Positions 1-11,500 of a stretch of DNA of 64,000 nucleotides are shown here, one piece after another. How positions within the stretch are numbered: the stretch's first letter is position 1; the number at the start of each line of letters is the position of its first letter. The position numbers and the translations under genes are program-made. This stretch comes from Megaleporinus macrocephalus (lineage: Eukaryota; Chordata; Actinopteri; Characiformes; Anostomidae): contig CM038716.1 in NCBI GenBank assembly GCA_021613375.1, positions 14,857,274 through 14,921,273 of the forward strand. The letters run 5' to 3'. The notes below the pieces were generated by a model, which saw only the letters and a program-made list of their open reading frames with translations, did not search any database and had not been told where the DNA came from.

Positions 1-1714
1 TTACAAACCTGGCTGTTTTGCGAACTTGGAAACCTGCTGTTTTGCGAATAAGATGCCTAATTTTAAAGGATTCCTAGGAAATTTGTCACATGGAGCAGTT
101 CAAGTACAGCCTTATGGAATTGTATTTGCCATGATGTTAGGAGTTTTTAATAAGCCGAGCTGAGTGTCTGCTTGAGGCTCTGAGTTATGTTCAGGATTAT
201 CTAGAGCATAAAATCTGTATATTTCCATATTTACGAATGGAAAGTTGCATGCGTTTCATTTTGTCAGCAGCTACTGAGCCAACTTTTAATATTGTAAAGC
301 TGGTGAATTTTTAGGCACCCAAGTTAAATATGATTGGACCATGTTTAGCATAATGACTGTTCTGCTTTTGGATTTTTCTCAGGTTTGAGCAATGAGAGGT
401 GGATGTGAGATATGACAAGCTGCCACCACTGTTTTTCCATCAACTGGAACTGAGAGAACGGCTCTACTTACAGCAGGTACCCCATAACCTAACACCTATC
501 TGCTACCAGAGTGCGCACCACATACAGAGAGGGAAGCAGGGACACTGACTGTATGAACAAAGACTGTGGACCTCTGTAGCTGGTGCTTTATTGCTTTAAA
601 TAGAATAAAATAAAAATAATGTGGTATTATGAATTACAATAAAACTAACCTGCTTTTTGTAGTGGCTTCTGAAATAAATATACTTTTTTTAATTTCACAA
701 ATTTTCAAATGAGTCTGGCAAGTTATTTGACACATTTGTTGTTATAGAGCTACTTTCACAACGATAGATAATCTGAACAAAAGTTTTTGTTTTTTTCAGC
801 GAATGTCTAACACGATGCATGTTCATATCGCCAGATTGCTCTCAAGGCTTTACAGTCAGGGCTAGAAGGTTCCAGAAACAGTTAGAGGGAGCATAAACAA
901 GTCAAAGGTGCACATGTCAAAGCTTGTGATATTAGAGTAAGGCTTGAGTTTAGCTGAGAGTGGGATCATAGCACCCTTTCATTGGTCAGAGGGGAGGGCT
1001 GAGGCATCAGTTTGGTCCTGACAGACGTAGAGTTCCTATCTGCTCATGTTTCAAGGTAAATATAGCTGTGCCTAAGACTCTGCCATAAGTATTCAGCATG
1101 CTGACCGCGAGCATTGTTTATGTTGCGTAAAAGTCCCTTCCCTTTTGAAATGTGGGTGAATGAAGACCATCATTTGTTTCATTACATGTTGTTCCATTGT
1201 TTTCTCTTTTTCATGTATTGTTGGTGGTAACATTAACAAAAACAAGACTATCGGCTTTAATTATTATTTAAACTAGCCTGTGTTATTTGGTCCACTCGTG
1301 CAGGATATACAGGCAAAAGAATGCATTTTATATGAAGGGAATCGTGAATTAAACATATACAGTAGCAACTTTTACATTTGGGCTCTGTATTCCACTATCA
1401 GCTCTGGTATCGCGGACAGAAGCTTATGTATTAGTCCTTGTTAGGTTGCGTCTGTGTTAAACATGTCAAGCTACTCCTGACACAGCACAGTCTACACATA
1501 TATCCCCCCATAGCACTTCACACTTCAGCGCTTCATGCTGATTCAACACTCTGAAGCCTAAAGTGTCAGAAGTGTCTAAAACGCATTTCTCAAGTTCCAC
1601 AACTGGTTTGTGAAATAGTCTAGCTTCTTCACTGTTTAATTTATAGAAATCATTGTGTTATTTAGGCTTAAATAATGTACACAAAAAGCAGAAGTGGCCT
1701 TATAAGGTGAAAAA
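1..1714. other. no gene seen
   Basis: AT-rich sequence without a convincing exon on either strand. A short motif CTGNCTGTTTTGCGAA is repeated near positions 10 and 32. I see no further structure. Confidence 0.5.
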
Positions 1715-2785
1715 GTATGAGCTCTTATATGGATCTGTTTAGGCTAGAAAAGTCTTTATTCTTCTTGTAGGGTAAAAAAGGTAATAATTACAGCATAGAA
1801 TGCTCATGTATGTATCAGTTTAGTGTAGAAAAACAGAAAATAACACAAATATTGAATATTGCAATTATACCATTTGTGATTCTGTATCGATTCTCAAAAA
1901 TACAGTATAAATTTAAGTAAGTTACATGTAAAAATTAGGGCACTTTGTGTTGCATTTAAACCCCCAACTGCTAAACAGGAGAGTTCTTCAACCATTAGAT
2001 GCTTCCACTTCAACATTTTTTTATTGTATGACAGTTTTCCTAAAAAAAGATTAAATGCTATACTGTCTTGCTTACAGTATTTTTTTGCAAGGTTCTTGCT
2101 AATGCACAGCCCTATTAAATAGATAATAATTCATCAAAGAACTGTAACATATGGATCAGTTTTTGCTAGATAATTATATGTGGGCTAGAAAACATTTTAA
2201 AAATGTGAAAGAAAGCTCAAGTCTGAAACTGTTTAGTCTAGAAATATTTTCATCCTACAAGGATAGAAAATATCATCAAAATTCAACAGAAGCTTTTAAA
2301 TGGATTGGTTTAGATAGAAAATACCAGTATTTATCTTAAAGGGTGATTATAATAATATATAACTAAAAGCTTTTGTATGGATCTGCTCAGAATAGAGAAA
2401 TGTGTGTATTCTGTATTCCTATAGAGTAGAACGTTTAGTAATGTGAAAAAAGTATGTTTCTGTTTAAGCTAAAGAGCAGTATTGATCTGCCAGGGTAGAA
2501 AATCTAATGGAAAAGTCAGAGGAAGCTCTTAAATAGACCTGTTTAGGCTAAAACAATATTAGTCTTACAGCATAGAAAAAATAGTAATAAATCAGCAAAA
2601 GCTTCGGTATATGGATCTGTTTAAGCTAGACAGGTATTAGTCGAAAATCTATTGAAAAAGTCAGCGGAGGCTCTTGAATAGATCTGTTTAGGCTAGAAAA
2701 AGATGAGCATTCTTCTTATAGGCTGGAAAGTTTAATAAAACTTAAAAGAAAGTTCCTGAATAGATCTGTTTAGGCTAGCTGTGCT
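1715..2785 (+). repeat. degenerate tandem repeat, period about 65-85 bp
   Basis: The phrase ATGGATCTGTTTAGGCTAGA recurs with substitutions near 1731, 1813, 2151, 2226, 2300, 2376, 2460, 2533, 2614, 2678 and 2760. Spacings from 2226 onward are mostly 64-84 bp. Between the copies a second phrase like GGGTAGAAAATCTAATG with AAAGTCAGAGGAAGCTCTT recurs. It is an old, diverged minisatellite with no coding signal. Confidence 0.7.
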
Positions 2786-3021
2786 TAGCAACATACCATG
2801 GAAACAGATTACAATGCTCCGCGCTAACAACGTTAGCTGTTGTTTACTTTGTGAAGGACAAGAAGGGAACATGCTTTGACAGTAGTAGACAACTGTCTGA
2901 AGGCATCTCCTCTGAGTGCGTGTGTGAGCAGTCGTGGTGCGCTGTGTGCTTTGGACTTCCTCCAGCGTGCTGCCTACCCCAGATCTATATGTTGAATTAT
3001 TGATGCCTCTGTGGACTGCAC

Positions 3022-3168
3022 TAAGAGAGGGAGAGAAGGAGAGAGAGAGAGAGAGGAAAGAAAGCAAAATGCATTTGCGTGCATGAGTGAGAGAGTCAGT
3101 AAGACCGAGAGAGCGAAGAGAGGAAGAGAGAGAGAGCAAAGAGAGCAGAGAGAAAGAGAGAGAGAGAG

Positions 3169-3215
<47 letters not shown>
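3022..3215 (+). repeat. GA-rich microsatellite
   Basis: An impure (GA)n run with a pure core from about 3173 to 3213. The reading frames across it on both strands are simple-sequence artefacts. Confidence 0.85.
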
Positions 3216-3217
<2 letters not shown>

Positions 3218-3239
3218 TTAAAGAAACAGGAGCCTTCGT

Positions 3240-3494
3240 ACTGAACCCAACACGGCTCGACAACACCAGATACTTTTATTTATTCAGACGCTGCACTGCC
3301 TTGTGAACAAGAGCCTGTCTCTCTCCACCAGAACGGGCTGTGCCACCTTAACATGCAGCTCCACTCTGGAGACTCTCACGTTACACAGAAAAACAGCAGG
3401 GGCTGCGGTGCACTGCCCAGTCCGCAGCGCCGGACAAGTCCGCCATGAAAGAATTTGGGAGGCAGTTAGTGGCACAGCTTGACGCAGTACTCTA
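3240..3494 (+). other. possible 5' non-coding exon of usp2 long transcript
   Basis: Exon 1a has an acceptor, so an upstream exon must exist. This stretch is richer in G+C than its flanks and ends with CTCTAC then GTAAGA, a good donor at 3495. An ATG at 3445 would start a short reading frame that is out of phase with the usp2 ATG, so any role would be as UTR. Evidence is only composition plus a donor. Confidence 0.25.
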
Positions 3495-3499
3495 CGTAA

Positions 3500-4094
3500 G
3501 AAGCGTATCGGCTGCTAACATACTTCCACGTATACTGTGTACTGGGTTCAGAGGACAGTCACATGTTCTTAGTCATCAATGCTTTAAGACTTTAAGAGCT
3601 CAGTACTCTCTAAACAGAAAGTCATCCAGTATTTACAGCCAGTGCATGCAGAGTTTCACAAGCACATGAAAATTTCAGTTTTCGCTCCCTGACGCACTTA
3701 CTGCCGGCATGCAGGTTGCAAAATTATATAAAGTAGCTTTAACCCATTAAACTTGATATACTGCCACATTCTAAGCCTTATTATTAAACAATTATTACAC
3801 TACTGTTTGTTGTTATTGGTTATTATTAAGTCATAAAGAGCAGTGAATTCTGGATCTAAGTCTGTGCATATGAGCCCTTTTAATCATAGCCTTATTATTC
3901 AGTCATTGATCTTTAACTACTCAGTACTGCGTAAAGGTCACCCTTTCATTATTTAATATCCAGGTATTAATTTTTCAGTGTCAGGGAAAACACAGAAAGC
4001 GTTTATTTACCATAGATTTGAACAGATTTCTTAACAAGTGAAAAAAAGCATCAGCCCATTTTATCATTAACTAGTAAACAGTACAGTATTGGTT
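3500..4094. other. no gene seen
   Basis: AT-rich sequence without exons, repeats or RNA genes that I can recognise. Confidence 0.4.
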
Positions 4095-4365
4095 TTGACC
4101 AGATACTGATGCATGCATACAGACTCAGTATCAGCCATAGAGAATACTGATACCATGAAGCCATTTCTGATGCGTATGTCCACCAGTAGATGGAGTTTAA
4201 CTAAAGCAAGCAACGGTCAGTCAGTGTGGGATTATTACACAAATAAAACAAACAACAGTAATAAGAATGTTCACTGCAATATCTGTAAGCCATGGTGGTA
4301 TGACCAGCAAGGATATCAAAACATCACATTTGATTAGTGTCTAAAGATAAACCATGTGAAAGAGC
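4095..4365 (+). pseudogene. hAT transposase remnant, BED zinc-finger region
   Basis: From about 4206, one frame reads SVWDYYTNKTNN then VHCNICK, the W/Y-F-containing start and CxxC of a BED finger. After a frame change, HGGMTSKDIKTSHL continues the pattern of the finger's C-terminal half (HGGT/TSN..HL). Flanks carry AGATACTGAT/AGTATCAG words like those in the hAT copy at 40.5 kb. It is a decayed transposase N-terminus. Confidence 0.55.
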
Positions 4366-4840
4366 TCATAGCTCTGAAACCATTCAAATGTAAAGTTATC
4401 CAACCAGTAGATGCCAGTCATTCAAGCTTATGCTTTGTTTGTGACACAGATCACGGCCTAAGCCAGAAAAAGATATTTTAAAAGTGGAATGGTATAAATA
4501 TCAGGATTAATAAACAACTGTTGAGTAGTGAGTAAAGGATGGCTATATTGTGAAAATGAAATATTACCATACTTTAAGAAATGTCACAGTATTTATTCTT
4601 TCTGACATATAAAAAGTTGAAAAAGGTAGAAAACTACCTGTAGTGCTAATATAATTTGCTTTTCTGAGGATGTAAAGCAGAGTTTCGTCTCCTTTTTTCA
4701 GTTAAGAAACACTAAATATCCAGCTACATGGCATTAAAAGTATTGTGGTATAATATATTGTGGTATCTGCAACGTCTATGACTTTTCATGCTGTGGTCAC
4801 ATCACCCAGTGAACCCAAGCTTTGATGTTGTTGTTTGCAG

Positions 4841-5562
4841 TCGATGCGGCCTGCCACTGCCTCGCCTCCAGCTGACCTCCCAGCATGTCTCGTGTCTCCT
4901 CCACGGCTAAGCGCTATGCTGGCTCTTCCTATACAAGCCACTATAGCTCATACAGCTCCTCCTTGACCCCCTCACTGAGCTCCTTTGATCGGGACAAGCT
5001 CCCTTACAAAACCTCCTCCTCGTCTGGCTACTCCTCCTCCAGCTACCTAAGCTCCAGCACCAGCCGGGTCCGGAACTACAGTGTCTCGTCTGAGCCTGAC
5101 CGAGGCCGGCCCGTCCCCCGCAGTACCGACCTGCTGAACGGCCGGCGCAGCGAAAGCCTCAGCCGCACGCCCGTCAAGGGCTACGGCTCTGGCCTCAACG
5201 GAGGCTCAGGCTATTCGAGTTACGGATACTCACCAGCCCAATCCAGCTACCTCTCGGCCTCGCCCTCCGGCATCTCTTCCTCCAGCGTCTCCCTCAGCCG
5301 CCGCAAGTCAGTGAGCCAGAGCGACCTGACAAGTGACCTGTCCTCACTGGGTCTGAGCGAGGCCTCCAGCAGCAGCTCCAGCCTTAAGCAGGCCTACAGG
5401 AGCAGAGCCAGTGATGCTGCAGAGTCCTACAGCAGTAGCAGCAGTTCGCGCTCTGGATATGGGCTCTCGCGAAGCTCCACACAGGAGGCCTTGAGCAGCA
5501 CCAGCAGCAGCCGCTTCTCCACCTCCAATGGCCGCTCCAGCTCACCAGTCAGGGATTCGCTG
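4841..5562 (+). CDS. usp2: usp2 exon 1a (44 nt 5' UTR plus long-isoform N-terminus)
   Basis: A good acceptor (TTGTTGTTTGCAG) ends at 4840, so an upstream non-coding exon should exist. The ATG at 4885 opens 226 codons ending [10 protein letters not shown] before a GTAAGA donor at 5563. Codon use is C/G rich compared with the AT-rich flanks, and runs of Ser codons give polyserine stretches. An out-of-frame ATG at 4844 precedes the main start (see findings). Reading through the donor would add a spurious tail. Confidence 0.93.
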
Positions 5563-8500
5563 GTAAGATTCATAAAGTTCTCTCACATTCTTCCGGAGCA
5601 CTCACTGCTGTGTGCTAATGGTCTACATTTTAATTGTTATTACTATTGGAATATACACCCATTTTACAAATAGCATTAGAATATTCCATCCAAAATGAAA
5701 ACATGGAGGATTAACATCTGTTGTATTAATTGTAATTGTATTAAACTGGCGTAAAAATAGGTGAACCTGATTGTATGGCTGATACTAAGACCAGTTCTAC
5801 CAATTATTTGGAATTATTTTATTTAGACGTGAATGTAAAGCAGAGCAAAGAAACATGCAGAATTAGATCAGAATCTCGGCAATGGTGCTGATAGGAATGA
5901 GGAGTTATGATGACTGTGAAATCTAAATAACGTATCGTCGCTGTCCAATGAAAAACAAGTATCTCCAAAATGGCAACCAAAATCTGTCTCCCAAGTGGAA
6001 CCAGATTTGTTTCGAAGCTATTTTGGCAGCATTTCTATTGGTCAATTCATTATGAAATTTGAATTGATGTAGAAACAAATTGAGATATATGTTTTTTATT
6101 GGACAGCAGCAATCTATTTTATGTACTATCCAAATACAAGAAGCTTTTATGATTTATAATTTGACAATTGCAAAGTAGTGGTAAAATGGTAAAAATATTC
6201 GTCCCTAAAACACCCCACATGCACCTTTTTGCCAATAAATGAAACATATCTTAAAACTATTGCAAAACAATTGCAGTCACATACCATAATTGTTTCTATT
6301 TTGTATAATAACTGTTTTGGTGAGGGAGCTCATAGAAGATTAAATACTTGATTTCTGAGTTCTTTTACCACCACTTTGAACAATTGTGACTTGGCAAGTT
6401 TCTCTCAAACTAATCATTTCACATCAAACCACTCTAAATGGATTTGCTTTTACATCTTAAGGCTTCAATTATGCAAATGTTGCTGACGAATAATAGGTGG
6501 AAATGCACTTCAACATACCACCATCTGATCTACAGAATGCTAACTTGCATTGTACAGTTTTGCTGTCTTTTTGGTAGATACATTTCCATACAGCTCTACC
6601 TAGGTGTTGCAGTTTCTCTTAATGCAAGATGAAGTGTCAGTTGCATGTGTCCTGACAGTCCCAGCAGCTCTGTGTTGGAATAACGTACAAGATAATAAAT
6701 GTTCCAAACTGCATATTATGTTTTTATTCAGACATCAGGTACATAAATGCTAAGATGATTTCAGCTTTACCTATCTTTAGTGTTTGCTTGATGCGGGTAG
6801 TCTGGGAAGTAACAGAAGATGTTGTGTTGTAGAGCTCCATTGGGGGGCACTGTTGTAAAATACCACAAGTGCAGTTTTAATTATGCACATGTTTAAGGGC
6901 ACAGACGACACATTGTGCAGTATTTTGATTTTTCCATCTCTAAAGTTGCAGTTTGGTTGTGCCTTGTTTTAGGCATGATGTGGTAATGCAGACTAAGATG
7001 AAGAATAAAAGCCTCCAGAGGGATAGTAGTTAGAACTGAATGTAGAACTATTTGGCATTTTTGCTTGCACACAATTGAACCTCTGTATTTGACCTCCACA
7101 TTTAACCTAACTGTGCAGTGAAACACCCACATACACACAAACTAGTGAGCACATTGGCCTAGAACGGTAGGCAGGGTAGCTGCTTGGGATTACATACTCT
7201 GCACAAGGGCACTTCAGTCACATCCTGTCAGTTTAGGGGACTAAACCAGTGACCTTCCGGCCACAAGGCTGGTTCCTTAACCTCCAGCCCACGTCTGACT
7301 GCATGTAGAGTCAGACATGTGAGTGTCCCACTGTGCATCTTTATAGAGGTACCCTGCTGAATGCACACTAGCTTGAAGATAAAGATACAAACTGAAAATA
7401 CATAAGAGTAACAAGGCTGACAACCCTTTGGCACTGTAGGTGTGTAATAAATTGTCATTCTCATCTTTAAATTCCATCCGTGTAAACACAGAAGACTAAG
7501 CTAAATTTGGCGCAGTCTGACTTGTCCAGATAAATTGTCCAGATTTAACAGATTAGTCTACACCTCTGGGAGTTTCACAAACCAATCATTTCAACAGTGC
7601 TCGCCTGAGTGCACTAATCAACTCTTTAATTCTCCTGCTAATGCTCTGAATATCCAGGGCTGATTGAATTCGGGCCATTTAGATGATACTGAACCAGGTC
7701 GGTACACACAAACGAAGACAGTATGGGAATGAATCTTAAAGGTAAAAGAAGTAGAAATGGTATGCAGTTAGAGAGTGCCTAAGCTGAATATTTGCACAGG
7801 GGAGGGCAAAGAACATTCTTCCACATTATTTGAATACAGCAACAACACTTTACATGTGTGAACATTTCATGATCCACAATTACTTACAAATTACAGTCAC
7901 ATAACCTTAAATTCTAAGTGCATTCATATTGCCTTTTTTGGACAGTGACAGTTTGTAACTTCCTAAGAGTAATTGAATAATTTGCCACAACGAACTGGTT
8001 TGGTCATGTTTTAAATAGTCTTTTGTCTCAGCTTCACCCTACAAGATGTGAATTCTCTATGAAGTGGTGACCCTGAATAAAAAAACTGAAATGAAATGCA
8101 GAGCTGTAGATGCAAGAACCAAATTTCCAGTAACAGCATATTTTGTGGTATTTGAGTAGCCTGAGTGTCTGAGTTAGTACTGGAGCGATTATGTGTCTGG
8201 AGAGCATTAACACAGTTTTCCTGCCAGACTCCCGCCAGTCTGAGCTTTTCAGAGTCGCATTCAGATGAAAAGAAAATGTTTGTTATTTTGTCAGTCTTAT
8301 ACTGACTTAGCAATTTAACCATACAGTTTTGTGTGCTGTCTTGTCTAGACTGTGTCACCAACGTTAACTGTACACAGTCAAGGTCATTCCAAAAAAAGAA
8401 AATCCCAGTGCAGCTCAATAGACTTTACCTAAAAAAGTCTCAGTCAAGTTGAGTATTCTGTGTTCTTTGCCTCACTTTGCACTTGGTTATCTGTAATATC

Positions 8501-11500
8501 ATAGCACAATCTGGATGTTCAGGACATTGTATTCTGGTGGGCTGCAGGCAGTGGAAGGGGCAGTGAATTCTGTTTCTGCAGAAAAACAGATTGTCCCTCT
8601 GGGCTTGTGTCATGTGTTTGAAGAGCTCTGTGGATTAACACTGTTACTGACAAAGATCTCAATTTACTGAATACCGTAATACATGGGCTTGTTTAATTCG
8701 GAAGCTTATTTAGGCCTCCTTATATGGCCAAATAAAAGGAATGCATGTTTGATCCACATAAGCGCTGAATTTGAAGATGCCACAGAATGGAAAACTTTAT
8801 TTACTTTGGCATAGTTGAATAAGGAGAGTTCAGTACACAGAACTGACATACTGTGAACCTCAAACCCTGTTGTCTTCCTTCTTAGAATACAAGTCCTGCA
8901 TTTGTAAAAGAAAGTGGTAAAACTGGCAGATTCCAAACGTCCAGACTGTTATGCAATATAAAGTCCTGACTCTACTTACTGTTTCTGTAAGTGATGGAGT
9001 ATGTGGAGAAGCTTACTATTCCAAGTAGTGAAGAGGATGTCTGCATTTTTCCTACACGTCTTAAGAAATGGAACTGTCAACAGCCAAAGCTGATGTTTAT
9101 TTTTAAACTAGGCTAAAATTAGCTTCCTATTCGCCAGCTGCTTAATCAAATGTTTCAGTCCACCTTAAATGGTACAGCTTCTTCAGGCGCCATGAATGTA
9201 ATCGCAGCACAGAAAAGGAGCAGTTTGGGTTAATTCATAGTTGTTAGCTTGCTCTGCACATTTCACAACCATTGCTGTGTGTTTTTATCCACCTTTTGGC
9301 AGTTAAAGCTGATCATCTTACACTAAACGTTTATAGTGAGTAACAACTTTAATTTACTTTGTGTTTCTAGTATAAGTAACATTAGCTACTAGTAAGCTAG
9401 CTGGTGTAATTAACCAATTATAATAATAATGTACACAGAGGTTTATTCTACTGTCTTGTCTGTGTCTGTTTTGACATGTTGTTTCTGTTGGATCATTGCA
9501 GTAACTCACTGTAAACCAACAAATCAGAGCAGAGCATAAATTGTTCATGTATTAATCAAAAAAAAGGAAAACGTTCATTTATTATAGATCCAGATTAAAG
9601 GGTGTAAATGGGTGTGTAAACCCACCTCTGGGCAGTTTTCACCCCAACCAAATCACAACCATTGTATGTAGACATTAGAGAACAATATTAAATGCTGAAT
9701 GAATTGAATGAATGTGTTCTATGGCACCTTGAATGCCAAATTATGTGGCCTTATAAAAGTGATATTTTTGTCTGTATATAGTAAATGACACTGTACTTCA
9801 GACCTTGTGTGTTAATAACATATAGCAACAGGTAGTGGTAATCAGTAATACACTTCTTCACTAAGCAGCTAAATATAATTTTAGATGCATGTAGACTTAA
9901 ATTGTAGTACAAAGTAGGTCAAAATAACACTCAATAATAATTATTTTTTAAGATCTGCCTCTCATTTTGGAAGATTCTGCTTTTCCACAGTATAGTGCTG
10001 GTACTACCATCAACACTGTAGGTGAAAAAACACACACAAACATTCCTCATCTTGAGCTGTTTGTTTTGTACATAGACTTAGTCATAACTCGTAGGAACAG
10101 AGTGCTCCCCCTGAGTGAGACATCAGGCCACCAGCACACTCACAAACCCCCACTGCTGTTATTCAGCACACTTTTATATATGACACAAACATATGTTTGT
10201 TGTCTTCAGGTTATTGGAATAAAGGGTACATGTGCATGGAAACTCACTGTAAGCTGTGTGTTAACATGTTCAACAGTGTTTTGAATTTAAACCAGCCAGG
10301 ACCCTCCAGCAGGTGCAAACATTTATAATTGTGCCGGTTTGTATTGCAGCACGTGTTGTTTCTGAGCAGTAAGCCTCAGGGTGTAATAAGGTCCGGATTT
10401 TAAGGTGTTACCTGTCTTCCTTTTGGCCCATATGTCGACTAACACTTACTTGTCAATAGACACTCATGTTTGTCTTGTTTGGTCGGTAAAGAAGCTTCTT
10501 AAAACAAAGATGTGTTTCAGGCTCACTTCAGTAAATCAACTACAACAGAACAATGCAGCCTGCAGATCAGACCACAAGGTATACTTTTTTTGTGTTAGTA
10601 GTATGTACTCGATCCTGTATGTATTTCCAAATGTTTCTGATTCTGCTTCGAGCAAACTCTTAAGCAAAAAAAAAGAGAGATTTAACTGCCCACACCAGTT
10701 GATCATCTGCGCTGACCTATGACGGACGCAGATTTAATTATTCATGCTCTTCTGTTCGCTCGTGTCATTTTGGCAATGGCGTTCATCGCTGACTCTCCAC
10801 TTCACTGAACTATGAAGAAACAGTCCGAGACGAGGAGCTGAAGAGAGGAGAGCATCGCTGCGTGTCGGTAGGAACAGGTGTCGGAGGAGAGTGAAGGAGA
10901 GGGGCTGAGTTGCGCTTTGTTTTAAGAGAGCTGCTTTTCTAACGAGGCTGACCATCATGCCCAGCATGCGGCAGTCCTACAACGTGACCGTCCCAGAGGA
11001 CCCCCCGGCCGCTTCTTTCCCCTTTCTGAAGCAGGACGTGCGGCGGAAAACGTCTGCTGTGTCGGGTTCCGTGTTGGTGTCCACGTTCGTGGGGCTCCTG
11101 ATAAATCAAGCCAAGGTATGAACGACCTGTATGGTCAGAAACAGGCGACAGGGAAGATGAATATAAACAGAACTGTGACTAAGTGAGTGGAAAGCTTTGG
11201 AAAGCGCGCAGCTTCTCGTGTCATTGGCATTGCATGCTCTCTCCATCACTAAGCCCTCTCTAAGCTTTTCTAAGGGATCACAATTCCCACCGGTTTCTGG
11301 TTATATAACAGCAAATTAAGCCCACTCTCTCAGAGTCCAGTGCACTGATGATACGCCTTGCGTGTCTTTATTGTGGGGTTTGATTTGATTTACAAAGCAG
11401 TTATTATGTTACTGGAAACGGGAGAATAGTTTTAGGGGCTGCTGATGTTGAGTGTCTCTGTCCATCTCTCTAGACTACATGACAGAATCCTGAATTCACT

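Larger units (their letters stand above)
5563..10956 (+). other. usp2 intron after exon 1a, up to exon 1b
   Basis: Holds a palindromic MITE (5931-6116) and a SINE (7075-7290). The rest is AT-rich without recognisable genes; short reading frames here show no family resemblance. The last few hundred bases should contain the short-isoform promoter. Confidence 0.6.

Noticed and set aside
3011..3244. Arg/Glu-rich frame and its minus-strand Ser/Leu-rich counterparts
   Set aside because: Simple translations of the GA microsatellite.
8011..8418. 135-codon minus-strand frame in a usp2 intron
   Set aside because: No domain or splice context; composition is like the surrounding AT-rich intron.
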